Source: Streptomyces griseus subsp. griseus
GTDB taxonomy: Bacteria > Actinomycetota > Actinomycetes > Streptomycetales > Streptomycetaceae
Length of the DNA: 64,000 bases
Reading direction: 5' to 3'
NCBI RefSeq assembly: GCF_003610995.1
Contig: NZ_CP032543.1
Span: 4,030,001-4,094,000, forward strand
Shown: one piece after another, positions 1 through 8,170 of the stretch
Position numbering within the stretch: the first letter of the stretch is position 1
How the letters are laid out: the number at the start of each line of letters is the position of its first letter
Made by a program: the position numbers and the translations under genes
The notes under the pieces: generated by a model
Database searches by the model: none
What the model was told of the DNA's origin: nothing
The model's input: only the letters and a program-made list of their open reading frames with translations

Positions 1-70
1 CCGGCGCCGGCCCCACCGGACCTCAGGGGCCAGGGCGAGGACCGACGCCGATCGGCGGAGCGCCGCAGCC

Positions 71-655
71 TCAGGACCGCAGTAGCGCGAACAGCTCACC
101 GCGCAGCGAACTGTCGTCCCCGAAGGCCCCCAGAAACGCCGTGGAGGTCATCTCGGCGCTCGCCTTGATGCCGCGCATCGTCATGCACAGGTGCTCCCCC
201 TTGGCGATGACCGCGACGTCCTCGGCGCCGGTGATGTCCGCCACCTCCTGGGCTATGTCGGCCACCAGCCGCTCCTGCACCTGGAGCCGGTGCGCGTGGC
301 GGTGGGCGACCCGCGCGAACTTCGACAGCCCCAGCAGCCGTTGGGTGGGACGGTAGGCGATGTCCACGGAGCAGTTGAACGGCAGGAGATGGTGCTCGCA
401 CAGCGACCACACCCGGATGTCGGAGACCACCACCATCTGGCTGGTGGTCGTGGTCTCGAAGAGTGTGTCGATGGTCCCGGGGTCGTAGTCGATGAACTCG
501 CGCCACCAGCGGGCGAACCGCTCGGGGGTCTGGCGCAGACCGTCCCGGTCGGGGTCCTCGCCGATCTCCTTGAGCAGGCGCCGCGCGAGATCCACCAGGG
601 GATCGGCCGGGCCTTCCTCGGCCTCGGTCTGCGGTTCGACGGTGTTCATGGTCAT
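71..655 (-). CDS. folE: GTP cyclohydrolase I
   Basis: Converts GTP to 7,8-dihydroneopterin triphosphate, the first step toward both folate and preQ0. The 194-residue protein has the family zinc site: the CEHHLLPF motif (Cys86, His89) and a later Cys157 in HLCMTMRG. GLSKFAR and the RGIKASAEM region are also present. It is slightly short because the N-terminal tail is brief. The ATG follows the queE stop directly (TGAATG) and has an AGAGAGG ribosome site inside the queE end, so the two are translationally coupled. It is the last gene seen in an operon with queE, queD and queC, so it is probably a pathway-dedicated copy rather than the housekeeping folate enzyme (inference). Confidence 0.93.
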   Translation of the reverse strand: MTMNTVEPQTEAEEGPADPLVDLARRLLKEIGEDPDRDGLRQTPERFARWWREFIDYDPGTIDTLFETTTTSQMVVVSDIRVWSLCEHHLLPFNCSVDIAYRPTQRLLGLSKFARVAHRHAHRLQVQERLVADIAQEVADITGAEDVAVIAKGEHLCMTMRGIKASAEMTSTAFLGAFGDDSSLRGELFALLRS

Positions 656-1306
656 TCAGACACCTCTCTTGTGGCCCCAGACCAGCGTGTGCAGCCGGGT
701 GGTCACGTTCCATCCCCGGTCGATGACCGAGGAGACGATCTCCTGCATGTGCTTGTCGATGGCGTCGGGGTCCTGGCCCTCGGGCATGATCCAGACCGAT
801 TCGAGGGCGAAGTCGTCGACCAGTGCGGCCACTTCGTCCAGGTCCGCCGTGGTGCGGCAGACGAATTTGAAGGTCACCCCCGGCGTGACGGCGAACCGCC
901 GCAACGCCTGCGGGACGATGCGGCGTTCGGCCGGGTCACCGGAGTGCGACAGCTTGGGCGAGACGTTGAAACGCACGCCCGGCCGCACCAGCCGACCGTC
1001 GGGGACGCGTGTCCCGTTGGTCTCGAACTCCACCTCCACGCCCGCCTCCAGCAGCGTGTCGATCAGCGGGAGCAGGCGCACCTGCTGGCTGAGCGGCTCG
1101 CCCCCGGAGATCACGACGAGGCCGACTCCGAGCCCCAGCAGTTCCTCGGCGACCGAGGGGACCGACCGCCGGTGCAGCTCGACCTTGGGGTCGTAGCGGA
1201 CACCGCTGTCGCTGATGCCCTGCCAGTCCCACGTGTACGGCGTGTCGCACCAGCGGCACGACAGGTTGCAACCGCCCAGCCGCAGGAACCCGCACCTGCG
1301 GCCCAT
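656..1306 (-). CDS. queE: 7-carboxy-7-deazaguanine synthase, radical SAM (open part after an N-terminal frameshift)
   Basis: Radical SAM enzyme that contracts 6-carboxy-tetrahydropterin to 7-carboxy-7-deazaguanine. The QueE-type CX3CX2C cluster motif (Cys13, Cys17, Cys20 counted from this ATG) is followed by the family sequence DTPYTWDW. The open frame from ATG 1306 lacks the first 20 or so residues of the family. Those residues (VNEIFGPT) are encoded just upstream from a GTG at 1376 with an excellent AAGGAGGAG site, but that frame stops at TGA 1334-1332. The conserved QGEG segment lies between the two frames. Either a sequencing error or a real mutation broke the gene. The internal ATG has a GGGAGAGG before it and might give a truncated product. 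Confidence 0.85.
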   Translation of the reverse strand: MGRRCGFLRLGGCNLSCRWCDTPYTWDWQGISDSGVRYDPKVELHRRSVPSVAEELLGLGVGLVVISGGEPLSQQVRLLPLIDTLLEAGVEVEFETNGTRVPDGRLVRPGVRFNVSPKLSHSGDPAERRIVPQALRRFAVTPGVTFKFVCRTTADLDEVAALVDDFALESVWIMPEGQDPDAIDKHMQEIVSSVIDRGWNVTTRLHTLVWGHKRGV

Positions 1307-1331
1307 GGACCGTCCCTCTCCCTGGACGGCC

Positions 1332-1376
1332 TCAAGTGGGGCCGAAGATCTCGTTGACCACGAGTTCCGGTTCCAC
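1332..1376 (-). pseudogene. queE: Displaced 5' end of queE (14 codons then stop)
   Basis: Reads V-E-P-E-L-V-V-N-E-I-F-G-P-T and then TGA. This matches the expected QueE N-terminus. It starts with GTG 9 bases after AAGGAGGAG, a far better start signal than that of the downstream frame. Dropping one T of ACTTGA, or a 7-base stretch, would rejoin it in frame to the VQGEGRSMGRR segment. Confidence 0.75.
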
Positions 1377-1441
1377 AGGGCACCACCTCCTCCTTGTACG
1401 TGACGTACGTCATTGCCGTGGCCGGGGGGCCGGCTCCGGGA

Positions 1442-1804
1442 TCAGGGCCGGTACTCCGCCCAGGTCTTGGGCGTCTCGGAGATGCGGACGGAGCTGAGCT
1501 CCGGGAAGTCGGCCTTCCACTGCTCGAACATCCAGACGGCGAGGTTCTCCGCGGTCGGGTTCCCCTCGACGACGTCGTTCAGGTGCCGGTGGTCGAGGGT
1601 GTCGTCCAGCCACTTCTTGAACACCGAGAGCTCGCCGTAGTCCCGGACGAAACCGGTGGCGGTCAACGCCGACCGCTCGGCACTCAGTTCGAGCTCCACC
1701 GCGTAGTTGTGGCCGTGCAGCCGGGCGCACTGGTGGCTCTCGGGGAGGCCGCCCAGCCGGTGGCTGGCGGAGAAGTCGAATCGTTTGGTGATACGCAGGG
1801 TCAT
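1442..1804 (-). CDS. queD: 6-carboxy-5,6,7,8-tetrahydropterin synthase
   Basis: Converts dihydroneopterin triphosphate to 6-carboxytetrahydropterin, the step between FolE and QueE. The 120-residue protein has the usual length for the PTPS/QueD family. Zinc ligands His15 (SASHRL), His30 and His32 (LHGHNY) are visible, with Cys26 as the probable catalytic cysteine. The DHRHLN and NPTAENLA segments are typical of the family. It sits between the oxygenase gene and queE on the same strand. The QueD role is preferred over pterin synthesis because queE and queC are adjacent. Confidence 0.92.
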   Translation of the reverse strand: MTLRITKRFDFSASHRLGGLPESHQCARLHGHNYAVELELSAERSALTATGFVRDYGELSVFKKWLDDTLDHRHLNDVVEGNPTAENLAVWMFEQWKADFPELSSVRISETPKTWAEYRP

Positions 1805-1868
1805 GACGGCCAGGGCCTCTCTTGGGGGGAAACAGGGACATCAAGGGGCAGGGGGCGACCGACAGGGG

Positions 1869-2870
1869 TCACGCGGGGAAGGCCGTGGCCTCCAGGTGCA
1901 CACCGAGCTTCGCCAGCACCGAGTGGCGGGAGACGACGGGCTCCAGACCGGCACCGCCGCCGACGGGCGGAGACAGCGGATCGATACGGGTCCCCGGGTC
2001 GGACTCGTAGAAGAACACCAGGGACAGCAGCTCCTCGTCGGGGGCGCTCGGGCTGGGAGCGAGCACCCGGTGGCGCAGCGCCCGCCAGCGTCCGTCGGTC
2101 CAGCGCTCCATCAGGTCGCCCAGGTTGACCACCAGCGCGTCCGGCCGGTGGGGCGGCGCGAACCAGCCGGCCGTCTCGTTCCACGCCTGGAGGCCGCCGA
2201 CCCCCAGCTGCCGGCTGAGGATCGTGAAGGCGCCCAGATCGGTGTGGGGGCCGTTGCGCAGCTGCCCGCTCGCCACCGTGCCCACCGAGGCGAGCGAGGG
2301 GTACCAGCTGACGTTCTGGGTCCAGGTCGCGCGGGTGGCCCGGCTGGTGAAGAAGTCCCCGGGGAGGCCGAGCACCTGGGCGAAGAGCTCGTTCAGGGCC
2401 TGCGCCACCCGCCGCATGTGATCCGTGTACGTCTCGACGGCGCGGCGCAGCCCGGGGAGTTCACCGTCCGGCCAGCGGTTGGGCGGGTAGCAGTACCGGT
2501 CGAGCGCCTCGTCCCCCGACCGGTAGGAGGGGCCGGAGTAGAAGGACTCGTGCAGATCGGGGGGTGCCGCCGCCTCCGCGCCCTCCGCACGGGGCACGCC
2601 CACCCCACCGCCCGGATGCATCTCCAGCCAGCCGCTCTCGTACGGGGCGCCGATCGCGTACGGCCGCTTGGCCTCGCTCGGCAGCGCGAAGAACTCCCTC
2701 CCGCGCGCTCGCAGTTCCTGCATGGCGGTCTCCGGCACGCCGTGCCCCGTCAGGAGGAACATGCCGGTGTCGCGTAACCCCCGGTCCAGGGCCGCGGCGG
2801 TCTCCTCCCGCTCCGCGGCCGAGGCGGTCCGCCAGCCGCCGAGATCGACGACGGGAACAGCGCTGTCCAT
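1869..2870 (-). CDS. Isopenicillin-N-synthase-like / 2OG-Fe(II) oxygenase
   Basis: A 333-residue non-heme iron oxygenase of the IPNS/DAOCS family. The N-terminal DIOX_N-like part runs from VPVVDLGGWR to about residue 130. The double-stranded beta-helix carries the iron ligands His209 and Asp211 (PHTDLG) and His267 (LRHRV). The Arg-x-Ser that binds 2-oxoglutarate in most members appears as Leu-Leu-Ser (about 281-283), so the co-substrate is uncertain. The ATG at 2870 is chosen because AAAGGACG precedes it; the frame is open further upstream but overlaps the aminotransferase gene. In this operon it probably tailors a preQ0-derived or amino acid intermediate (inference). Confidence 0.85.
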   Translation of the reverse strand: MDSAVPVVDLGGWRTASAAEREETAAALDRGLRDTGMFLLTGHGVPETAMQELRARGREFFALPSEAKRPYAIGAPYESGWLEMHPGGGVGVPRAEGAEAAAPPDLHESFYSGPSYRSGDEALDRYCYPPNRWPDGELPGLRRAVETYTDHMRRVAQALNELFAQVLGLPGDFFTSRATRATWTQNVSWYPSLASVGTVASGQLRNGPHTDLGAFTILSRQLGVGGLQAWNETAGWFAPPHRPDALVVNLGDLMERWTDGRWRALRHRVLAPSPSAPDEELLSLVFFYESDPGTRIDPLSPPVGGGAGLEPVVSRHSVLAKLGVHLEATAFPA

Positions 2871-2899
2871 GAGGACGTCCTTTCGTATGGTGCGAAGGG

Positions 2900-4162
2900 T
2901 CAGGCACCGAGGACCGCGTCGACCGCCGACGCGAGGATGTCGATGCCCTCTTTCAGCTCGCTCTCGGTCACGGTGAGCGGAGGGAGCAGTTTGACGACGG
3001 AGCTGTCGGCGCCGGACGTCTCGACCAGCAGCCCCCGCCTGAACGCCGCGGTCGACACCGCGGCGGCCTCGCCGCCGCTCCCGTCCCCGGCCGGCCCGGG
3101 GATTCCGAGCCCTGCCGCGAGACCTCGTCCGGTGACGTGGAGCCCCGCGCCCTCGTACCTGTCCGCGATCTCGCCGAGGCCCGCGGCCAGACACTCCCCG
3201 GAGCGGCGCACGGCCTTCTCCAGGTCGTTGCCCGACCAGTAGGCCCGCAGCGCCGCGGCCCCGGTCACGAAGGCCGGGCCCACGCCGCGGAAGGTGCCGT
3301 TGTGCTCACCCGGCTGCCAGACGTCGAGCTCGGGCCGGATGAGCGTGAGGGCCAGCGGCAGACCGTATCCGCCGATCGACTTCGACAGGCACACCATGTC
3401 GGGAGTGATCCCGGCGTCCTCGAAGCTGAAGAACGGCCCGGTGCGTCCGCATCCCATCTGGACGTCGTCCACGACGAGCAGGACCTCGTGCCGGCGGCAC
3501 ACCTCCGCGAGGGTGCGCAGCCACGGCGCCGAGGCCGCCCGCACCCCGCCCTCGCCCTGCACCGTCTCCACGATCACGGCGGCCGGCCTGTCCAGCCCGC
3601 TTCCCGGGTCGCCGATCAGCCGGTCCAACAGCTCGGGGGAGCCGTCCGCGTAGCCGTCGTACGGCAACGCGACGCCGTGCGTCAGGGGGATGCCGGCCGC
3701 GGCCCGCTTGGCCGCGTTGCCGCTCACGGCCAGGGCGCCGAGCGTCATGCCGTGGAAGGAGTTGGTGAAGTGGACCACGGTGGAGCGACCGGTCACGCGG
3801 CGGGCCAGTTTCAGCGCCGCTTCCACTGCGTTGGCCCCGCCCGGACCGGGGAAGACCACCCGGTAGTCCAGGTTCCGGGGAGCGAGGACCGTCTCCTGGA
3901 GCGCCTTCAGGAAGTGGCGCCTGGCGACGGTGAACATGTCCAGTGAGTGGGCGACGCCGTCACGGCTCAGGTAGTCCATCAGCGCGCGCTTGAGCACGGG
4001 CGGGTTGTGCCCGTAGTTCAGCGCCCCGGCACCGGTGAAGAAGTCCAGATAGCGGTTGCCGTCCTCGTCGTACAGCCAGCTTCCCCGGGCCCGGTCGAAC
4101 ACCACGGGCCAGGCGCGGCTGTAGCTCCGGACCTCGGATTCCAGCTCCTCGAAGACGTCCAC
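2900..4162 (-). CDS. Class III aminotransferase, diaminobutyrate transaminase (EctB)-like
   Basis: A 420-residue PLP-dependent class III aminotransferase that closely resembles EctB/DABA transaminases. It has FFTGAGALNYGHN near residues 41-53, FPGPGGANAVEAALKLAR, FHGMTLGALAVSGN, VDDVQMGCGRTG and the PLP lysine at about Lys261 (LSKSIGGYGLP). EctB makes L-2,4-diaminobutyrate from aspartate semialdehyde. No ectA or ectC lies nearby, so ectoine synthesis is unlikely here; supply of a diamine building block for the deazaguanine product is a guess. The GTG start lies one base after the queC stop (TGAGGTG), which indicates coupling. Confidence 0.88.
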   Translation of the reverse strand: MDVFEELESEVRSYSRAWPVVFDRARGSWLYDEDGNRYLDFFTGAGALNYGHNPPVLKRALMDYLSRDGVAHSLDMFTVARRHFLKALQETVLAPRNLDYRVVFPGPGGANAVEAALKLARRVTGRSTVVHFTNSFHGMTLGALAVSGNAAKRAAAGIPLTHGVALPYDGYADGSPELLDRLIGDPGSGLDRPAAVIVETVQGEGGVRAASAPWLRTLAEVCRRHEVLLVVDDVQMGCGRTGPFFSFEDAGITPDMVCLSKSIGGYGLPLALTLIRPELDVWQPGEHNGTFRGVGPAFVTGAAALRAYWSGNDLEKAVRRSGECLAAGLGEIADRYEGAGLHVTGRGLAAGLGIPGPAGDGSGGEAAAVSTAAFRRGLLVETSGADSSVVKLLPPLTVTESELKEGIDILASAVDAVLGA

Positions 4163-4163
4163 C

Positions 4164-4871
4164 TCACGCCCCCTCTACGGTGACCGCCGACGCGGCGTAG
4201 ACGGTGGGGTCGTGGATCCCGGCGGCTTCGAAGGCCCCGCGCCGCTCCACGCACGAGGCGCAGCGCCCGCAGTGCAGCTCCTCGCCGCGGAAGCAGGTCC
4301 AGGTGTCCGCGAACGGCACGGAGAGCCGGTGGCCGAGAGCGATCACCTCGCGCTTGAGCATGCTTGCCAGGGGCGCTATCAGGTCCAGGTCGGGGTGGGC
4401 GTGGCCCCGGGTGCCGATCCGCTCCATGGCGAGGAAGGCGTCCAGGAACTCCAGGGAGGTGTCCGAGGGCCCGACGTCCTCGGCCATGATGCCGAAGGCC
4501 ACGGCCTCCGCCCGCTCCACGACGGCGAGCGCGAAGGCGGCCGACAGCAGGAGGGCGTTGCGGTTAGGAACGATGTTGGGGCGCCCCGGCACCGCGGCCG
4601 CACCGCTGCTCCCGGCGCCCTCCACGGGGACGTCCAGTGCCGGATCGGTGAGTGACGACCCGCGCAGCACCCCGCGCGCCCCACCGAGGTCGGCCTCCTC
4701 GTACGGTGCGCCGAGACGCTCGGCCGCCAGCCTGGCACAGGCCAGTTCGCGCCGGTGGCGCTGGCCGTAGTCGATGCCCAGCAGGTGCAGCTCGTGGCCC
4801 TGGGCACGGAGGTGGTAGGCCATGGTGACGGAGTCGATTCCGCCGGACACCACCGCAATGATCTTCGACAC
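4164..4871 (-). CDS. queC: 7-cyano-7-deazaguanine (preQ0) synthase
   Basis: ATP-dependent enzyme that turns 7-carboxy-7-deazaguanine into preQ0 with ammonia. The 235-residue protein has the PP-loop SGGIDS at 9-14, VPNRNALLLS at about 101-110, and a C-terminal zinc site from Cys193, Cys201, Cys204 and Cys207 (C-x7-C-x2-C-x2-C). With folE, queD and queE this completes the GTP-to-preQ0 route. No queF or tgt is seen, so the end point is preQ0 or a derivative rather than queuosine, as far as this window shows. Confidence 0.94.
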   Translation of the reverse strand: MSKIIAVVSGGIDSVTMAYHLRAQGHELHLLGIDYGQRHRRELACARLAAERLGAPYEEADLGGARGVLRGSSLTDPALDVPVEGAGSSGAAAVPGRPNIVPNRNALLLSAAFALAVVERAEAVAFGIMAEDVGPSDTSLEFLDAFLAMERIGTRGHAHPDLDLIAPLASMLKREVIALGHRLSVPFADTWTCFRGEELHCGRCASCVERRGAFEAAGIHDPTVYAASAVTVEGA

Positions 4872-4944
4872 GCGTCGTCCTCACTTCGTCGGGTACCGGG
4901 ATGGGGGCGGCCGCTCGGGGACGGCCGAGTGCCGCGCGGGCGTG

Positions 4945-5711
4945 TCACCCCTGAGCGGGCCGCCGGGCGCAGAGCACGAACCAGTGCCGGGCCAGGTGGA
5001 TGCCCTCTGGCGTGGTGGCCTGGGCCGCGTAGCGCTCGAAGGAGCGGCGGTCGGTGGCCGAGTCGTAGTCCTCGAAGATCGGCACCATCTGGAGGAACCG
5101 GTCCAGGTCGGCGGGGGTGTGGAAGAACTCGTCGTAGGAGAACTCGCGTTCCTCCTCCACGGTGAGACCGGCGTCCTCCAACCGCCGGCGCTCCTGCCGG
5201 ACCACCGGCTCGCCGGACCACCGCCCGTACAGCTGCCCCCGGCCGAAGACCTCCTTCAGCGACTGGACGTCCCGCTCCCCGATGCCCAGGTACACCACCG
5301 TGCCCCCGGGCCGCAGCACGCGGTGGAACTCCTGGGGAAGAGCGGCCCGCGGCGCGAGGTCACCACGTCGAACGTCTGGTCCGGGAAGCCGGTGGCCGAG
5401 GCGTCGCCCACGGTGAAGGCGACATGGTCGAGCCCTGACCCGGCCCGGTGGCGCTCGGCCGACGCGAGCATCTCCGCCGACAGGTCGATCGCTTCGACCC
5501 GTCCGAACGCGGGGGCGACGGCCAGCACGTTGCGGCCGTCGGCGCATCCCACGTCCAGCAGCCGAGCCGTCGGTGAACCGTGCTCGCGCACCAGGGAGTC
5601 GAAGTGCTCCTCGGGGTCACCCTGCGGAAAGGAGGTGGTGCGCTGTGCCCCGCTGGAATAGCCGCCGAACTTCTCGGCGACCTTGGAGTAGAACTCCTGC
5701 CGCTGGGTCAT
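4945..5711 (-). pseudogene. SAM-dependent class I methyltransferase, frameshifted
   Basis: The N-terminal half reads from ATG 5711 (MTQRQEFYSKVAEKFGG) through the SAM-binding loop LLDVGCADGRN and the acidic post-II residue in EAIDLS, to TSRRGPLFP. The C-terminal half (PQEFHRVLRPGGTVVYLG to the TGA at 4945) lies in another frame. The switch falls at a run of four C (minus strand CTCTTCCCCAGG, near 5337-5343); one more C would restore a protein of about 255 residues. The total of 767 bases fits one missing base. It heads the preQ0 operon, 73 bases before queC. The substrate is unknown. This may be a sequencing error or a genuinely broken gene. Confidence 0.82.
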
Positions 5712-6004
5712 GGACTGCCCTTCGCTCGAAGGCCGGGGTCTGGCTCGGAGGGCCCATGCTTCCCTCGCGGCGGCACCGCGCAGAAGGAACCACGGTGCCG
5801 CCCTGAGCGCACGTGCGGTGCGCGAGCGGACACCCCCTGTGCCCGAAGGGACCGTGCCGACGGACGCCCCGCACCGCTCCCGGCAGCACGGGGCGGACCC
5901 TTTGGTGCGGCCACGACGGGCCGGGGCGGGGAGGTCGGGCATGGGGCGGGGGCCGGGCGGATGAGGCACGTACGGGAGAGGGGGCCCGGGGCCGGTGAAA
6001 CGCG
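5712..6004. other. Intergenic region upstream of the preQ0 operon
   Basis: No convincing gene on either strand; the open frames here have no family resemblance or start signals. The minus-strand operon promoter should lie here, but I see no clear -35/-10 pair. Confidence 0.5.
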
Positions 6005-6036
6005 GATAGGCCCCGATCCGTGGATCGGGGCCTATC
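6005..6036 (-). terminator. Hairpin terminator after the tRNA array
   Basis: A perfect 15-base inverted repeat (GATAGGCCCCGATCC and its complement) with a 2-base loop lies just downstream of tRNA-Phe on the minus strand. It separates the tRNA transcript from the preQ0 operon. Confidence 0.8.
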
Positions 6037-6041
6037 GGAGG

Positions 6042-6115
6042 TGGCTGGGGCCGGGATCGAACCGGCGACCTATCGCTTTTCAGGCGATCGCTCGTACCAA
6101 CTGAGCTACCCAGCC
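6042..6115 (-). tRNA. tRNA-Phe (GAA)
   Basis: A cloverleaf can be drawn on the minus strand. The 7-bp acceptor GGCTGGG pairs with CCCAGCC, with discriminator A. The anticodon stem ATCGC/GCGAT encloses CTGAAAA, and the T arm has GGTTCGATCC. CCA is not encoded. Confidence 0.95.
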
Positions 6116-6137
6116 ACGCAGCCGCTGGGGCTGCAAG

Positions 6138-6212
6138 CGGTCCTGACGGGATTTGAACCCGCGGCCTCCACCTTGACAGGGTGGCGAGCACTCCAAACTG
6201 CTCCACAGGACC
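6138..6212 (-). tRNA. tRNA-Asp (GTC)
   Basis: Minus strand. The acceptor GGTCCTG pairs with CAGGACC, with discriminator G. The anticodon stem CCACC/GGTGG encloses CTGTCAA (anticodon GTC). The T loop is TTCAAAT. CCA is not encoded. Confidence 0.95.
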
Positions 6213-6250
6213 AAGCAATGTGCGAAACAAGTCTCGCACACGGTGAAACG

Positions 6251-6323
6251 TGCCCCCAACGGGATTCGAACCCGTGCTACCGCCTTGAAAGGGCGGCGTC
6301 CTGGGCCACTAGACGATGAGGGC
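6251..6323 (-). tRNA. tRNA-Glu (TTC)
   Basis: Minus strand. The acceptor GCCCTCA pairs with TGGGGGC (one G-U), with discriminator A. The anticodon stem CCGCC/GGCGG encloses CTTTCAA (anticodon TTC). It is first in the Glu-Asp-Phe array. Confidence 0.95.
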
Positions 6324-6403
6324 TATTGGCCCGCCTGTTCGCTTTGCAGCGCGTCGGGGACGTGAGAAGCATATGGGATGGGTGGAGCTATCGCCAAAAC
6401 GGT

Positions 6404-8014
6404 TTACGGCGAGGGCGTGGGCCGGGTCGCGGAGCCCGTCGGGGACGGGCTGGGGGAGGGCGAGGCGGGGCTCTCCCCCTTCAGGTTCTCCTCCGGCAGA
6501 TGGCGGCTGACCTCGGCGGTCGTCAGCCCGAGACCGCCGAGCGTGATCTCGTCCCAGGCCTGGAGCCGGCGGGTCTCGCGGTCCAGGTAGAGCACCGAGG
6601 CACGTACCTTCTCGGGCTTGTCGTTCTGCACCGCGCGCAGCCCGCCGCCGCCCGTGGAGCCCTCGACCTTGAGCCGCGTACCGCCCTTGAGCTGTTCGTT
6701 GACCCGGTGGTGGACATGGCCGGCCAGCACCAGCGGGACCGTGCCGTCGGTCTGCCGGGCGGTGTTCGGGTCGTGGGCGACCGCGATGTCGACCGGGGTG
6801 CCGGCCTGCTCCTGGTCGCGGAGGGCGGACGCCAGGCGCATGCCCTGCAGCTCCGCGGCCGCCTTGCCGCCGACCGGCTTGGTGCGGTCGGGGGTGAACG
6901 AGGCGTCGCCGGTGCCGGCGATCCGCAGCCCGGCCACGTCGACGGTCCGGCCGTTGTCCAGGACGCGCACGTTCCGGACCTTCTCCAGGTACGCCTGCGT
7001 GACCTTGGAGTCGTGGTTGCCGCGCACCCAGACGTAGGGGGCGCCGAGGTCGCGGATCGGGTCGAGGAAACCGTTCTCCGCGGCCGAGCCGTGGTCCATC
7101 GTGTCGCCGGAGTCGATGATCACGTCGATCTCGTACTGCTTCACGAGCGAGGCGATGATGTGCCAGGCCGCCGGGTTGAGATGGATGTCGGAGACGTGCA
7201 GGGCGCGGATGGTGCCGGGGTCCGGCTGGTAGACGGGGAGCGTTGAGGTGGCGTCGTACAGCCGGGTGACGTTGGTGACCAGGCGGGCCAGCTCCTGCTG
7301 GTAGATGTCGAACTCGGTGACGATCGACCGGGCGTCGCCGACGAGCGACGGGGCGCTGGAGAGCAGCCCGGAGAACTTGGGCTCCAGGACGGACTTCGGG
7401 TTCCAGGTGGCGTACGCGCTGACGCCCGACGCGGCCAGCAGGGTCAGGGCGAGCCCGCCGGCGGCCAGGGCGCGGCGGGGGCGGCGGTAGACGACGAGGC
7501 CGAGCGCGGTCGCCCCGGAGATCACGGCGACACAGGAGCGTACGGCCAGCTCGCGGGTGCCGGCGGCGACGTCCCGGGTGACCTCGTCCTGGAGTCCGGA
7601 GAACCGTTCCGGCTGGTCCACCAGGGCCTGCGAGCGCACGGGGTCGAGGCGGTCCACGTTCACGTCGAGGCGGAGCGGGGCGATGTGCGAGTCCAGCTCC
7701 AGGGCGCCCAGCGGGGACACGTTGATCTTGCTGCCGCCGGTGAGGGACGGGCGCAGGGTCATGTTGGTGTCCATGGGGCCGACCGGCGTACGGATGGACC
7801 CCACGGCGAGCAGCCCGAGCCAGGCCCCGATCACGACGACGGCGAGCATGGCGAGGGCGCGTACGAACGGCCTGGGGGTGGCGGTGCCCATGAGGTCGCC
7901 GGTGGCGGGCCTGCGTGCCGGGCGTTTCGGGGACTTCGCGGAGTCGGGCCGGACGAGCTGGGTGAGGCGGTGCCGGACGCGGTCGGCAGCGGCACGGAAC
8001 GGAGCGCGGACCAT
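6404..8014 (-). CDS. Membrane-anchored metallophosphoesterase
   Basis: A calcineurin-like phosphoesterase of about 536 residues. N-terminal TM segments (ALAMLAVVVIGAWLGLLAVG, and another near SCVAVISGATALGLVVY) precede the catalytic domain. That domain shows the metal motifs in order: HVSDIHLN (DxH), DSGDTMDHG (GDxxD), VRGNHDS (GNHD), a His in VAHDPN, and LAGHVHHR (GHxH). A Pro/Ser-rich tail ends the protein. ATG 8014 is preferred over 8047 because the extra residues are not conserved in type, but both are possible. The domain is probably exposed outside the membrane. The substrate is unknown. Confidence 0.87.
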   Translation of the reverse strand: MVRAPFRAAADRVRHRLTQLVRPDSAKSPKRPARRPATGDLMGTATPRPFVRALAMLAVVVIGAWLGLLAVGSIRTPVGPMDTNMTLRPSLTGGSKINVSPLGALELDSHIAPLRLDVNVDRLDPVRSQALVDQPERFSGLQDEVTRDVAAGTRELAVRSCVAVISGATALGLVVYRRPRRALAAGGLALTLLAASGVSAYATWNPKSVLEPKFSGLLSSAPSLVGDARSIVTEFDIYQQELARLVTNVTRLYDATSTLPVYQPDPGTIRALHVSDIHLNPAAWHIIASLVKQYEIDVIIDSGDTMDHGSAAENGFLDPIRDLGAPYVWVRGNHDSKVTQAYLEKVRNVRVLDNGRTVDVAGLRIAGTGDASFTPDRTKPVGGKAAAELQGMRLASALRDQEQAGTPVDIAVAHDPNTARQTDGTVPLVLAGHVHHRVNEQLKGGTRLKVEGSTGGGGLRAVQNDKPEKVRASVLYLDRETRRLQAWDEITLGGLGLTTAEVSRHLPEENLKGESPASPSPSPSPTGSATRPTPSP

Positions 8015-8170
8015 TGGGCGCGTATGCCCCGGTACGGCTCCGCCCATGCCGGGGTGCCGACGGCGGAGTGGATCAGGCGAGGGGCGGCGAGGGGCATGGG
8101 GTGGCCGTGAAGTGGATCAGGTGCGGTGGCCATCTGCCCGTGGCGGGCCCCCGTACGTGACAATGGCGGG

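Noticed and set aside
1869..3194. Longer 441-residue version of the oxygenase
   Set aside because: The extra N-terminus overlaps the aminotransferase gene and is Arg/Gly shadow sequence; ATG 2870 has a ribosome site and begins the family similarity.
2900..4162. Ectoine biosynthesis
   Set aside because: Only an EctB-like gene is present; ectA, ectC and ectD are absent and the neighbours are preQ0 genes.
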